Of a stretch of DNA of 64,000 bases, positions 55,771-64,000 are shown piece after piece. How positions within the stretch are numbered: the first letter of the stretch is position 1; each line of letters begins with the position of its first letter. The notes under the pieces are model-generated. The model had not been told where the DNA came from. It did not search any database and saw only the letters and a list, made by a program, of their open reading frames with translations. The stretch comes from Deroplatys truncata. Taxonomy: Eukaryota > Arthropoda > Insecta > Mantodea > Mantidae. The translations under genes were made by a program, and so were the position numbers. The stretch is from contig CM060976.1 in the NCBI GenBank assembly GCA_030765065.1, forward strand, positions 60,558,539 to 60,622,538. The letters run 5' to 3'.

Positions 55771-56111
55771 GCCGTTCTTTTTCTTTCTTGTTTACTTTCT
55801 CTGAAGTATTGTATTTAATACAGAGATTGCGCGTTAATACATATTTTTAGACACTCTGAATCTAAAAGGCATTTTTTAGAAAAAGGCCCGAGTGTATGTG
55901 TCTGTGAACTTTATGACTCAAAAACGAAAAGTCGGTTAAATACCAAAGTTGGTATTTAAGTTCGACATCTTCCAAAGATGCGACACGAAGATTTTCAAGA
56001 AAATCCCCCCACCCAAACTACCCTTTATAGGGAACATTCTCCAAAATTGTAATTGTCTCAAAAATGACTAACGAGTTTGATAAAATATCATATGTTTAGG
56101 ATATTTTCATG

Positions 56112-58644
56112 CAGAGGCGGCTCTAGAAGGGAGCAGCAAGTTAGCGCTACCCCCAGAAATATTGTACCAGGGATCCATTTAATAAACAACGATATTTCTT
56201 CATAAAGATTCTCCAGAACTCTTAAAAAGACGTTATCTGTAGGGACTTGTATTTCCATCTGTACAGACCATGTTAAGCGAAGCCTCTGCTACTGGCGATA
56301 GGGAACCTCGAAGAGCAAGTGCGGAGAGGGAAATTTGGAGATGTGGCTTCGTTAACACACGCTATATGACGTGTATGCACCTAGTGATAATGACGTAATA
56401 ACAATAGCTCCGCCCAAGACAGTGCTGTCATCTAACGTGTTGTTTGAAAAATCTGTTGGAACAGCCATGTGCAACGTGAGATTTTGGTGTATTTTTCTGT
56501 AAACAGTGCCAATAGCATAATAATAATAACCGTATGCGGGTGAAATTAATTCTATAAGTAATTTGCAGCCACAAGCATTTTTCTGTAGATCATTAGAGGA
56601 GAGAATTCTAAATAAAAACACTTGGAAGACCAGCACCTGCCATCAAGCTTACACAAACAATTTCTATAAAAGGTAGGAATGGTAGAATTTTCAGCACTAA
56701 TATGTTCGAGAAACATGATTTGTTATGCAGTTGTGATGCAAAAATACTCTATTGTTTTCCCTGTTTACTATTCGGCAGAGAGAAGCAAGACAGGTATGAC
56801 TAATGTGCATCGTTTAAACAAAAGAGTTAAAAAGCACGAAGTATCATCAGCCGATGTAAAAAATGTACTTAGTTTGACCCTCGTGGAAAATGTAAACATT
56901 GCTGCTCAACTAGATGGCGTATACAGAACAAATATTGAACTTCATAACCAGAAAGTTGCCAACAATAGATGTTCACCCAATATTATTATTAGGTTATTGC
57001 ATCAGATTCAGTGGGGCTTTCGAATTAGCACTGAGAGGCCATGAAGAAACAGATTCGTCCTCAAATCCAGGCATTTTTCGTGGCCTAATGAATTTCAGTA
57101 CAGAACTGGACAAGGCTATGAAGGCTCATCTTGAAAACTCCACAGTTTTCAAAGGAACGCCCAAGACCATCCTAAACGAGCTTCTGGAAATTATATTAGA
57201 AGTATGTCACTATGAAATCACAAAGCAGATAAAAGTTGTGGATTTCCTAGCTATTATTGCAGACGAAACAAGTGATTTATCTATCAAATTCCAATTGGTT
57301 GCAATATACAGACACATTCATAATAATAGACCTGTTGAAAGATGCTGGGGCTTCATTATTCCTCGTGGCCACAATGCTCCAAATCTAGCAAAATGTATTA
57401 CAGATGAACTTCATTGTCATTTAGAAACCTGCCCTAGAAAACTCATTGCTCAGACACATGAGTTATGAGTGGATCGTTACGTGGGGTTCAAACACTAGTG
57501 AATGAGTTTAATCTGATCATGCAAAATGCAGCACCAATTAATTGGAATGTAAGAGTGATTGTTTTTCAATTTTCAGGATATTTGTTCATTTTTGTCCACA
57601 TCAGCACAGAGAAAAGCAGTTTTGGATGAAGTGGTTAAAAACGATTTCCAAAATTAGTGGAATTTTCAGTCGCGGAGTGTCAAAACAGTATGAGTATAGA
57701 AGTGGACTGATTGATTGTATGGGGGTAATTCAAACTGAAACTGGCATAATACGTTCAGCTACCATCCATTACATGAGGAAATTCTCCAAAACGAAAAGTT
57801 AATGTTTTGGCTTTCATTTTTCCACCAAATAATGCCTAACGTTTACATTATTTTTAAGCAAATGCAAAGAACATCTTGTGAGCCATATATGTCTACAAAC
57901 AGATACAAGCATCTGAGCATGTTATTTCGAACATTAGAGAAGATATAATGTTTCTAGTGCACAGGAAAGTGAAGTCAAAAGAAGAAAAATTTATGACAGC
58001 ATGGAAACCAGGAAACAGGAGACTAAAGAAGTCTGTGACATAATAATACAAGGCAGAGCCCGGTTTGATTTCAAAGGTCACCTTTCAGTACCTATGTTAT
58101 TCTTACCTCACAAATTTTTAGAGTATCGTATTTCTTTTCCTACAGATCATCTATAATTTTATAGATGTGAGGAAACTGCAACAGAATTGACTGCAATACG
58201 TGAAAGACAAGAATTTAGGAATATTACAGGTGCTCTAGCCATGTTTGACTTCATTAGTGAAACTAACTTATATGAAACTTTCAGTGAATGTGTCAAACTA
58301 CTTAAAGTTGTGCTTACTATCCCTATGACCACATCCGAAGCAGAACGCAGTTTCTCTACTCTGAAGAGACTAAAAACATTTCAGCGCAACACAATGACCA
58401 AGGACAGGCTCAAGGAGATCTCATTATGCAGGTACCTGATTTCAGTCAAATGGTGTTGAAAAATTTACTACCAGAAGGGATAGGCGAATAGATTCTCTCT
58501 TCAAGTGCTTTTAAATGAAATCTCACGGTTAATTCGAAAACCGTTTAGTATTTTACTTGTTTTTACATTCTCAATTATGGGAATTCAGTGTAAGTGATCG
58601 TCATTAATACGTGCAACAAGATACTTACTCACTGGCCGCCGCTG
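56112..58644 (+). mobile_element. hAT transposon (ZMYM1-like lineage)
   Basis: The 2,533-bp element has short inverted ends: CAGAGGCGGC at 56,112-56,121 and the reverse of CAGCGGCGGC at 58,635-58,644 (9 of 10 match). The 8 bp on each side, TTTTCATG and TTTCCAAG, agree at six positions and fit a decayed hAT target duplication within R1. A ZMYM1-like transposase pseudogene lies inside on the plus strand. Confidence 0.8.
56679..58459 (+). pseudogene. ZMYM1-like hAT transposase, decayed
   Basis: Segments on the plus strand: a TTF/zinc-finger-like start (SRNMICYAVVMQKYSIVFPV), then a 184-codon open stretch (56,914-57,468). This stretch carries GAFELALRGHEETDSSSNPG, IFRGLMNFSTELDKAMKAHL and VVDFLAIIADETSDLSIKFQ (DUF4371-like, with the catalytic-type Asp-Glu-Thr-Ser). 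RGHNAPNLAKCI and a damaged middle (FHFCPHQHREKQFWMKW-type) come next. The last open stretch (58,187-58,459) contains VVLTIPMTTSEAERSFSTLK and RNTMTKDRL, the hAT dimerisation motif. Domain order matches ZMYM1-like hAT transposases. Frame changes and stops inactivate it, though it is the best preserved hAT in the window. Confidence 0.85.
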
Positions 58645-59171
58645 TTTCCAAGACAAATGAAGTGTATGTCTTAAATTTTCTGATAATGGCCTCTAAAGTC
58701 CTCTTCGTTCTGAATGCCTTTTGCATAACTGTTAAACCGTAAGACGTAGACAAAAATATATTATAACAAAAAATTTAGATCTCGTTAAAGCACACAATTT
58801 ATGTCAAATATTTCTTTTTATATTTTCTGAAATATCCCTTGTTATTGGTTTTAATTTTCCAATACTTAGGTATACTTTTTTCAAATAGCGAATCGTTATT
58901 CGTTTCCTTTTTTCTCCTGGCCATACAAAGAGAACAGAATTTTAAAGCCATTACATAGCGACCAGCTCTTAAAAGATTTAACTGTGACTTAAGCCTACTT
59001 TATTTCCTCTTTCCCATTGTACTTACAATGAAATATGCAACAAAATCATTTCTACAAATGTTTATTTCGATTAACGTGAAGCACATAAAAGAATAAGCTC
59101 TTTAAGAATAAATTGTTGAACGAGAGAAAGTCTGGAATGTAACACATAATATGTAGATAAGTATATACATA

Positions 59172-59714
59172 TTTTACTTTCTCTACTACCTACCTAATTT
59201 AAGTAGACGAAGTATTGTGTTCCACCCAAAAATTCGATACCAAGATTACACCGGGAATACACGTTTTGAGACTCCCTGAATACAAAAAAAGTATTTTTAG
59301 AAAAAGGTCCGTGTGTGCGTGTGTGTGTGTGTGTGTATGTGTGAGTGAGTGAGTGAGAGAAAGAGAGAGAGAGAGAACAGTATAACTCAGAAAAAAAGTC
59401 CCTTAAATATCAAACTTGGTATTTAAGTTCAGCATCATCCAAGGACGCGACACGAAGATTTTCAAGACAATCCCCTGCCACGAACTAACCTTTGCAAAGA
59501 AATATTTCGAAAAGTTTGATTTTCTTAAAAATGCATCTAACGATTTTTATTAAAATACATATGCGTAAGATATTTTTATACAAATGGAATGTTTATCTTG
59601 AATTTTCTCGGAATAGCCTCTGAAGTCGTCTTCATTCTGAATGACTTTTGTGTAACTGGTAAACCGTAAGAGATAAACGAAATCTTACTACACAGAAAAC
59701 GTAGATCTCGTTAA

Positions 59715-59773
<59 letters not shown>

Positions 59774-60100
59774 TAAGTCAAAGAAAATTCTGTGGTGTTA
59801 ACTATTTCCGAGATATTCCTTGTTTTGGTTCGAATTTTCATATACTTACACTTTTCTTAAATGAAAATTCATTCGTTCTTTTCTCATAATCAAACAAAGA
59901 GCATGGCATTTTAAAGTCATCAGATAGCGACACGCTCTTTACATCTGACTATCGCTTTGCCTACTGTATCCTACAACAAAATGTGTAAATGTGAATTGAA
60001 AGTTTATCTGAGTAAAAGAAACGTAGTTAGAATAATAAGCTTTGTAAGAATGCTTTATAGAAGAGCGAGTGGAGAAAGTCGTGTGAATGTAACACACACC
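59172..60100 (+). repeat. R1 repeat copy, full length, two microsatellites
   Basis: The copy runs from TTTTACTTTCTCTACTACCT to AGAAAGTCGTGTGAATGTAA. It has a GT/GAGT/GA compound array at 59,310-59,375 (usual site) and a second pure (CA)n array at 59,718-59,771 where other copies read AAAGCACACAATTTAT. The repeat ACATATTTTA occurs on both flanks (about 59,167 and 60,116). Confidence 0.85.
59718..59771. repeat. (CA)27 microsatellite
   Basis: A pure CA run of about 27 units within an R1 copy. The reading frame of poly Val/Cys on the minus strand here is meaningless. Confidence 0.95.
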
Positions 60101-60477
60101 TGTTGTAATGCATAACACATATTTTATTGTATTCAGATATAAAGTACATAAATATCTTACAATGTTAATATTTTTGGAAACATTATGCAACTCTTCAAAG
60201 ATCAGAGACGTTCGTTGTTGTGCAGCACTTATTATGGTTGCCTTGCCTTGTCTTGTCTGTATGTATGCATGAAATAACCCGGAATCTACGGCTATGCAGA
60301 GCTGAAAATATATTACGTACTACGGCAATTAATCGAGCATCTGTCGGCACATATCAAATGTGAAGCAAATCAGTAAAAGGTAGCCTGCGTGCAAAATCTT
60401 AAAAACATTTAGGTGTTTATGCGACATTTTTTTTCAGAATATCTAGCAGCTTTTAGAACTACAAGACAAAAGACCCC
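60101..60477. other. Unassigned sequence
   Basis: Nothing was recognised in this ~380-bp AT-rich stretch between an R1 copy and a LINE fragment. Confidence 0.4.
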
Positions 60478-60990
60478 TCCTTTCTTTGTAAATTGTGTGT
60501 TTTATTGAGGTATAACATTACATTTTAATCTACGTATTAAGCATACAGTAATTCAGGAATTGGCTTCATAACTCAAACAGAAACCATCAAGAAGCAGAAC
60601 AAAACTATATACTGGTATAAGCTGAAGAATTTTATCCACTAAGCAGATTCTATGCTGGATGAAAAATTGAAGACCGCTGAAGAGTAAATGCAAGTGTAGA
60701 ATATATGAATTGCCAAACCAGCGCATGTACCACGGTGCTTCCCCTAAAATCCGAAGAACCCGGTTTTGGAGGATTTGAATTATTTTAATATTTGAGTTGA
60801 AAGCTGAGTTCCAAACAGAACATCTGCATTCAGATAGATCTGGTTAAACTGGCACACACCAGCCTTTTGAGATGTAATGGTACAGCTGAAGAGTTTTTGA
60901 ACTATGTATTTGTGTAAAATCCTATCACAAAAGTCGAAATAACTGGGGATAAAATCACTACTTCTTCTGTTGTCATCAACTCACACAATT
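60478..60990 (-). mobile_element. Jockey-like LINE 3' fragment
   Basis: On the minus strand, near 60,830-60,700, pieces in two frames match the region after RT of Jockey-type LINEs. SNIKIIQILQNRVLRILGEA followed by PWYMRW corresponds to the family's 'SN..I.QR.Q...LR.I..APWY' landmark. LFGTQLSTQILK in the other frame corresponds to WGTA. The 3' end has an AATAAA signal (reverse of 60,500-60,510). RT and everything upstream are missing. Confidence 0.6.
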
Positions 60991-61234
60991 ATTACATCGA
61001 CTTGCTTTTTAGCAGTCTCTATTGTCCAAGAACAATCCATAGCAGAAGCTTTTCTTCGACAGAATATAGATCTTTTTGAAGTCGCTTTAATTTCTTGGTC
61101 ATGTAGGTTCGATGGTTCATCTGGGTCCGTGTATGCCAGATAGATGGATATAGTTGCGTAGTCAACTTACTGTATCATTTGCTTGAGGAACTTGATGAAA
61201 GACCTTAGTTGAGTACTTCCCTTCCTGTGCCGCC
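60991..61234. other. Unassigned sequence
   Basis: No recognised feature in this ~240-bp gap. Confidence 0.35.
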
Positions 61235-61535
61235 TGATTTGCTGCTATTGAGCTCTGGTAGGAATTGAGATCGTTGAACCTGGCTGTTCTTTGCGTGTAC
61301 ACGTAGTCGTGACGCTGATGATCTTAATTGCGCAGTCGTCTTCCTGTAATAACTTAGGAACTTTAGGACGTGATATTGCATACTTAAGCAGATACTTATA
61401 GAACTGAGGAAACCTACGAGAGAGAGAGATTAGTCGGCACACGGCATTTCAACCCGCGACCTCTCAAATACGAGCTACAGACGCTACCTTCTGAGCCATT
61501 TCGCTCGTGTAATCCGCTAATCGATGCAGTTCTTG
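61235..61535 (-). repeat. tRNA-derived SINE, family A-like, divergent body
   Basis: On the minus strand from about 61,530: an A-box-like AAATGGCTCAGAAGGTAGCG, then GAGAGGTCGCGGGTTGAAAT (B box). This is the same kind of head as other family A copies. The body after it does not carry the GTGACCGCCCAC block and is otherwise unassigned, so the limit at 61,235 is a guess. Confidence 0.6.
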
Positions 61536-61579
61536 GAGACGAAAATATTAGGCTCAAAGTCAAACTGAATAATTCCTTA

Positions 61580-61694
61580 CTTTTTACTTTCTCTACCATC
61601 ACTTACTTGAGGTAAAGAAGTATCGCATTCGGCTCAAAAGTCGATGTCGAGATTTCACAGTAAATGTCGTAATGGGGTATTTATGAAGAGTTTC
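61580..61694 (+). repeat. R1 repeat 5' fragment
   Basis: The R1 start (TTTTTACTTTCTCTACCATC, GGTAAAGAAGTATCGCATTC, AAAGTCGATGTCGAGATTTC) breaks off into a GAGT microsatellite. No further R1 sequence follows. Confidence 0.75.
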
Positions 61695-61832
61695 GAGTGA
61701 GTGAGTGAGTGAGTGAGTGAGTGAGTGAGTGAGTGAGTGAGTGAGTGAGTGAGTGAGTGAGTGAGTGAGTGAGTGAGTGAGTGAGTGAGTGAGTGAGTGA
61801 GTGAGTGAGTGAGTGAGTGAGTGAGTGAGTGA
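61695..61832. repeat. (GAGT)n microsatellite, ~34 units
   Basis: A nearly perfect GAGT array. It starts directly downstream of an R1 5' fragment, at about the place where other R1 copies carry their microsatellite. The Leu-Thr-His-Ser repeat frame on the minus strand is an artefact. Confidence 0.95.
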
Positions 61833-62261
61833 ATTATACAATGATGGGCGTGTTTTAAAATCCAAGTCTTTCCGTAGCGTTATTCCTATCCGAAAAAATT
61901 TGTCCTGCACATAGGTATGTTCAAATATTCTCAGATGTTAATATCCTTCTATACCCATTGTTCATATTGTAGACGCGCTTTACGCAGCAGACTTGTAAAG
62001 CCTTCATCAACAGGATGACTCATGTAGAACTGACTAAGAATTTCAAATAGATGAACGAAAGGAAACAACTTGGTTCATGTCCAACATGTATGCTTTACAA
62101 CATATGCCCGAAGAAATCGGCGTTCTCTGCCAAGAATGTGTCGACAAGACCTTACACATTATCGCTAATGCGTCTCGATGTTTCATGGCTGATATTCCTA
62201 ATCTCGTTTGCAGTGTCCTTTGCTAAGTCACCGAGAGGGCAGAGTCTATTAGAATAAATGT
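61833..62261. other. Unassigned sequence
   Basis: No known motif was found in ~430 bp. A 68-codon plus-strand frame (62,051-62,257) has two CxxC-like pairs in its start (CPTCMLYNICP) but no recognisable family, so it is left unnamed. Confidence 0.4.
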
Positions 62262-63608
62262 TTACTTTCTCTACTACCTATGTAGGTAAGTAGGATGTAA
62301 GATATGTTTAGCGGGAGGGGACACCTCGCGCACTGCAACCAACTTGATCTATTACGGCTACACCCCCCGGGAGGCAGGGATGAGTGAAAGAGCCATAGGA
62401 GGTCCAAGGTCCGTAGGCAGACAAGCACACAGAGACGCGCAGAAGTCCCTAAAATGTCCAGTTTGAACACCTGCGAACCACTGGAGGCGAAGAATCCCAT
62501 GAGGGCGATGGAGCGACCCTAACCTGCGGGACAATGCACTTTGGCGTTCACATTCATCTTTCCAATGCGCAAGCATCCACACCATCTACCCGACACCGTC
62601 AGCACCACAGGACCTGAAAACACACTAAAACGTGAAAGGGAGAGATGGAATAAGAGGAGAGGGAAAGGAGAAATTGTGGTAGAATACACCACCCCGACAT
62701 TCGCCTAGGCGACCAGGGGAAAACTACGAAAAACTCCATGGCCAAAGTGAGCGGTCACCGGGAATCAAACCCAGACCTCCTGAATGCGTGCCACAGACGT
62801 TGCCGCCTGAACCATCCTGCTCGGTTACGTACGTAGAGGAAGTATTGTATTCCATCCAAACATTCGATGTTGAGATTTTACAATAAATACATGTTTTGAG
62901 GCTCCCTGAACCCAAAAAGAAGCATTTTTAGAAAAAAGTTCGTGTGTGTGAACAGCATGGCTCAAAAACGAAAAAGTCCGATAAATATCCAACTTTGTAT
63001 TTAAGTTAAGTATTTTACAAAGATGCGACACGAAGATTTTCAAGAAAGTCTCCCCACACCAAATAACCCTTTACATGAAGTGTTTTCGGAAGTTTTTATT
63101 TTCTCAAAAACGGCTCAAACGATTTTGATTAAAATACCACATGCGTAAAATATGTACATGACAAATAAAATGTATTTCTTAAATTTCCTGGGTATGCCTA
63201 TGAAATTCTCTTCATTCGGAAGGAATTTCGTTAATTTAGTATAACAGATAAACCATAAGAGAGAGACAAAAACGTAGACAAAAAATGTACATCCCTTTAA
63301 AATAATTTATCTCAAGTAATATTTTTGCGGCATCAGAATTTTCGAGATATCCTTTGTTATTGGTTTGAATTTTTCAATACTTTTTTTATGTACTGCCACT
63401 GTGCAGTTGTTTCTCGCGATGTCATCGAAAAAATATGAAATTTCAAGGCCAGTATATAGCGACTCGCTTTTGAACATCTGAATATCGATTCGGTTTCTTC
63501 TAGCCCCATTGTACATACTACGAAATGTGTAATGAAACTACTTCTGCAATGGTTTATCTCGATTAGCATGAAGCAGATAGAAAAATAAGCTTTGGTAGGA
63601 ATAGTTTT
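62262..63608 (+). repeat. R1 repeat copy, split by a SINE and cut by a LINE
   Basis: The R1 5' hairpin TTTACTTTCTCTACTACCTA then TGTAGGTAAGTAGG lies at 62,262-62,285. After the family A SINE the copy resumes at about 62,823 (TTACGTACGTAGAGGAAGTA). It passes CCCTGAACCCAAAAAGAAG, GTTCGTGTGTGTGAACAGC, AAATAACCCTTTACATGAAG and TGTTTCTCGCGATGTCATC, to ATAAGCTTTGGTAGGAATAG. The last ~60 bp of R1 are missing where Jockey-like LINE sequence starts. Confidence 0.85.
62298..62822 (-). repeat. tRNA-derived SINE, family A (body type 2), full length
   Basis: The most complete family A copy. On the minus strand from 62,822: GGATGGTTCAGGCGGCAACG (A-box-like), GGTCTGGGTTTGATTCCCGG (B box), GTGACCGCTCACTTTGGCCA, AGTGTGTTTTCAGGTCCTGT, CTGACGGTGTCGGGTAGATG, GTTCAAACTGGACATTTTAG and GTAATAGATCAAGTTGGTTG, ending at 62,298 in GTGTCCCCTCCCGCT. 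Length is about 525 bp. It lies inside the R1 5' hairpin region. No cloverleaf beyond the A and B boxes is supported. Confidence 0.9.
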
Positions 63609-64000
63609 ATGCTAACAACTATCAAGCAATCGTAACCGATTTACGTCGAATAACGACCAGTGAATTTACTACTCAGCAGAAGGGGAAAGCTCTAAAAATT
63701 GCTCTTACTGCGAGTTCAGATTTTCGCGCTGCCTGCCTTTTTTTTACGAGTTTCAATTACACTACCACACCTTTCGTGATCCCAATTCCAAAAGGCTGGA
63801 AGTTGTTATTCGGAATGTTCCATATTCTATAACCGATGCAGAAATCTTTTCAGAACTTCTCTTTCAAAATGTTCCAGTTACTAAAGTTGTTCGACTGTTC
63901 TGGAAAAAACCTATGTTGTGTGCGTTGAACTGGAGAACTCAGATCAAGCTAAAGAAATTTTTAACGTTCGGCATGCGTTAGCCCGATGAATATCGCCGCA
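63609..64000 (+). pseudogene. Jockey-like LINE ORF1, N-terminal part, runs off window
   Basis: Plus-strand frames read TDLRRITTSEFTTQQKGKAL and ALTASSDFRA, then after a frame change YHTFRDPNSKRLEVVIRNVP, YSITDAEIFSELLFQN and VPVTKVVRLFWK. This is the PRE_C2HC-type segment that precedes the zinc knuckles in Jockey-group ORF1 proteins (relatives have 'HTY....R..RVVIRN.H'). At least two frame changes occur in ~390 bp. The copy may be cut on its left by R1 or be inserted into it; the remainder, including any RT, lies beyond the window. Confidence 0.65.

Larger units (their letters stand above)
55795..59150 (+). repeat. R1 repeat copy, full length, split by a hAT
   Basis: Left part 55,795-56,111 carries TAGAAAAAGGCCCGAGTGTA, AAAAACGAAAAGTCGG, AGTTGGTATTTAAGTTCGAC and AAACTACCCTTTATAGGG. 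The right part resumes after the hAT at 58,645 with GAAGTGTATGTCTTAAATTT and runs to GAGAGAAAGTCTGGAATGTA. Family order is continuous across the hAT. In this copy the usual microsatellite is short (GAGTGTATGTGTCTGTG). Confidence 0.75.

Noticed and set aside
61599-61910. Leu-Thr-His-Ser repeat protein
   Set aside because: Translation of the GAGT microsatellite.

Overview
The window is eukaryotic nuclear DNA, most likely from an arthropod with a large, repeat-rich genome (my guess is a hemimetabolous insect; the sequence does not fix the species). Three things point there: mariner-like transposases with the insect-type N-terminal HTH (DUF4817-like) domain, tRNA-headed SINEs, and I-, Jockey-, CR1-, RTE- and Tx1-like LINE remnants. 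The DNA is AT-rich. I found no host gene, rRNA, functional tRNA gene, CRISPR array or bacterial-type operon. I also saw no LTR element, provirus or Polinton.

Almost everything that can be read is transposable-element debris, often nested. From the left: a SINE and a mariner end fragment (0.6-1.3 kb); a 2.4 kb ACC/ACT-type triplet satellite (1.3-3.7 kb); two copies of an abundant ~0.9 kb non-coding repeat, here called R1, lying tail to tail (3.8-5.5 kb); a SINE split by an insertion (6.3-7.2 kb); an RTE-like LINE and a CR1/Jockey-like LINE (7.3-11.4 kb); and a mariner of 11.4-18.3 kb carrying a near full-length I-type LINE with a perfect 10-bp target duplication. Next come a deleted mariner, a SINE-B, a mariner C-terminal fragment and a pair of ~187-bp direct repeats (18.8-24.1 kb); a LINE scrap and a decayed mariner (24.1-26.3 kb); a CGBP1-like hAT holding a PIF/Harbinger-like MITE, then a second hAT fragment and a LINE tail (26.3-30.6 kb). 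The best-preserved mariner is at 33,851-35,178.

The right half holds two palindromic mariner-derived elements (38.5-39.6 and 47.8-48.9 kb), a small deleted mariner (41.3 kb), a Tx1-like LINE inside a tRNA-like SINE (42-46.2 kb), two more LINE 3' fragments (49.5-51.6 kb), and a dense cluster of R1 copies (53-63.6 kb) invaded by a 2.5 kb hAT and by SINEs. The last 390 bp are the ORF1 of a Jockey-type LINE that runs off the window.

No genes here cooperate in a host pathway. The most notable signals are: (i) short mariner derivatives that keep the N-terminal DNA-binding domain and the C-terminal tail but have lost the catalytic core, one with an intact 123-codon frame; (ii) a family of palindromic mariner derivatives with shared breakpoints; (iii) R1, which carries a length-variable microsatellite at the same internal site in many copies; (iv) readable nesting that gives relative insertion ages. 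All family assignments come from reading motifs by eye, without database searches.
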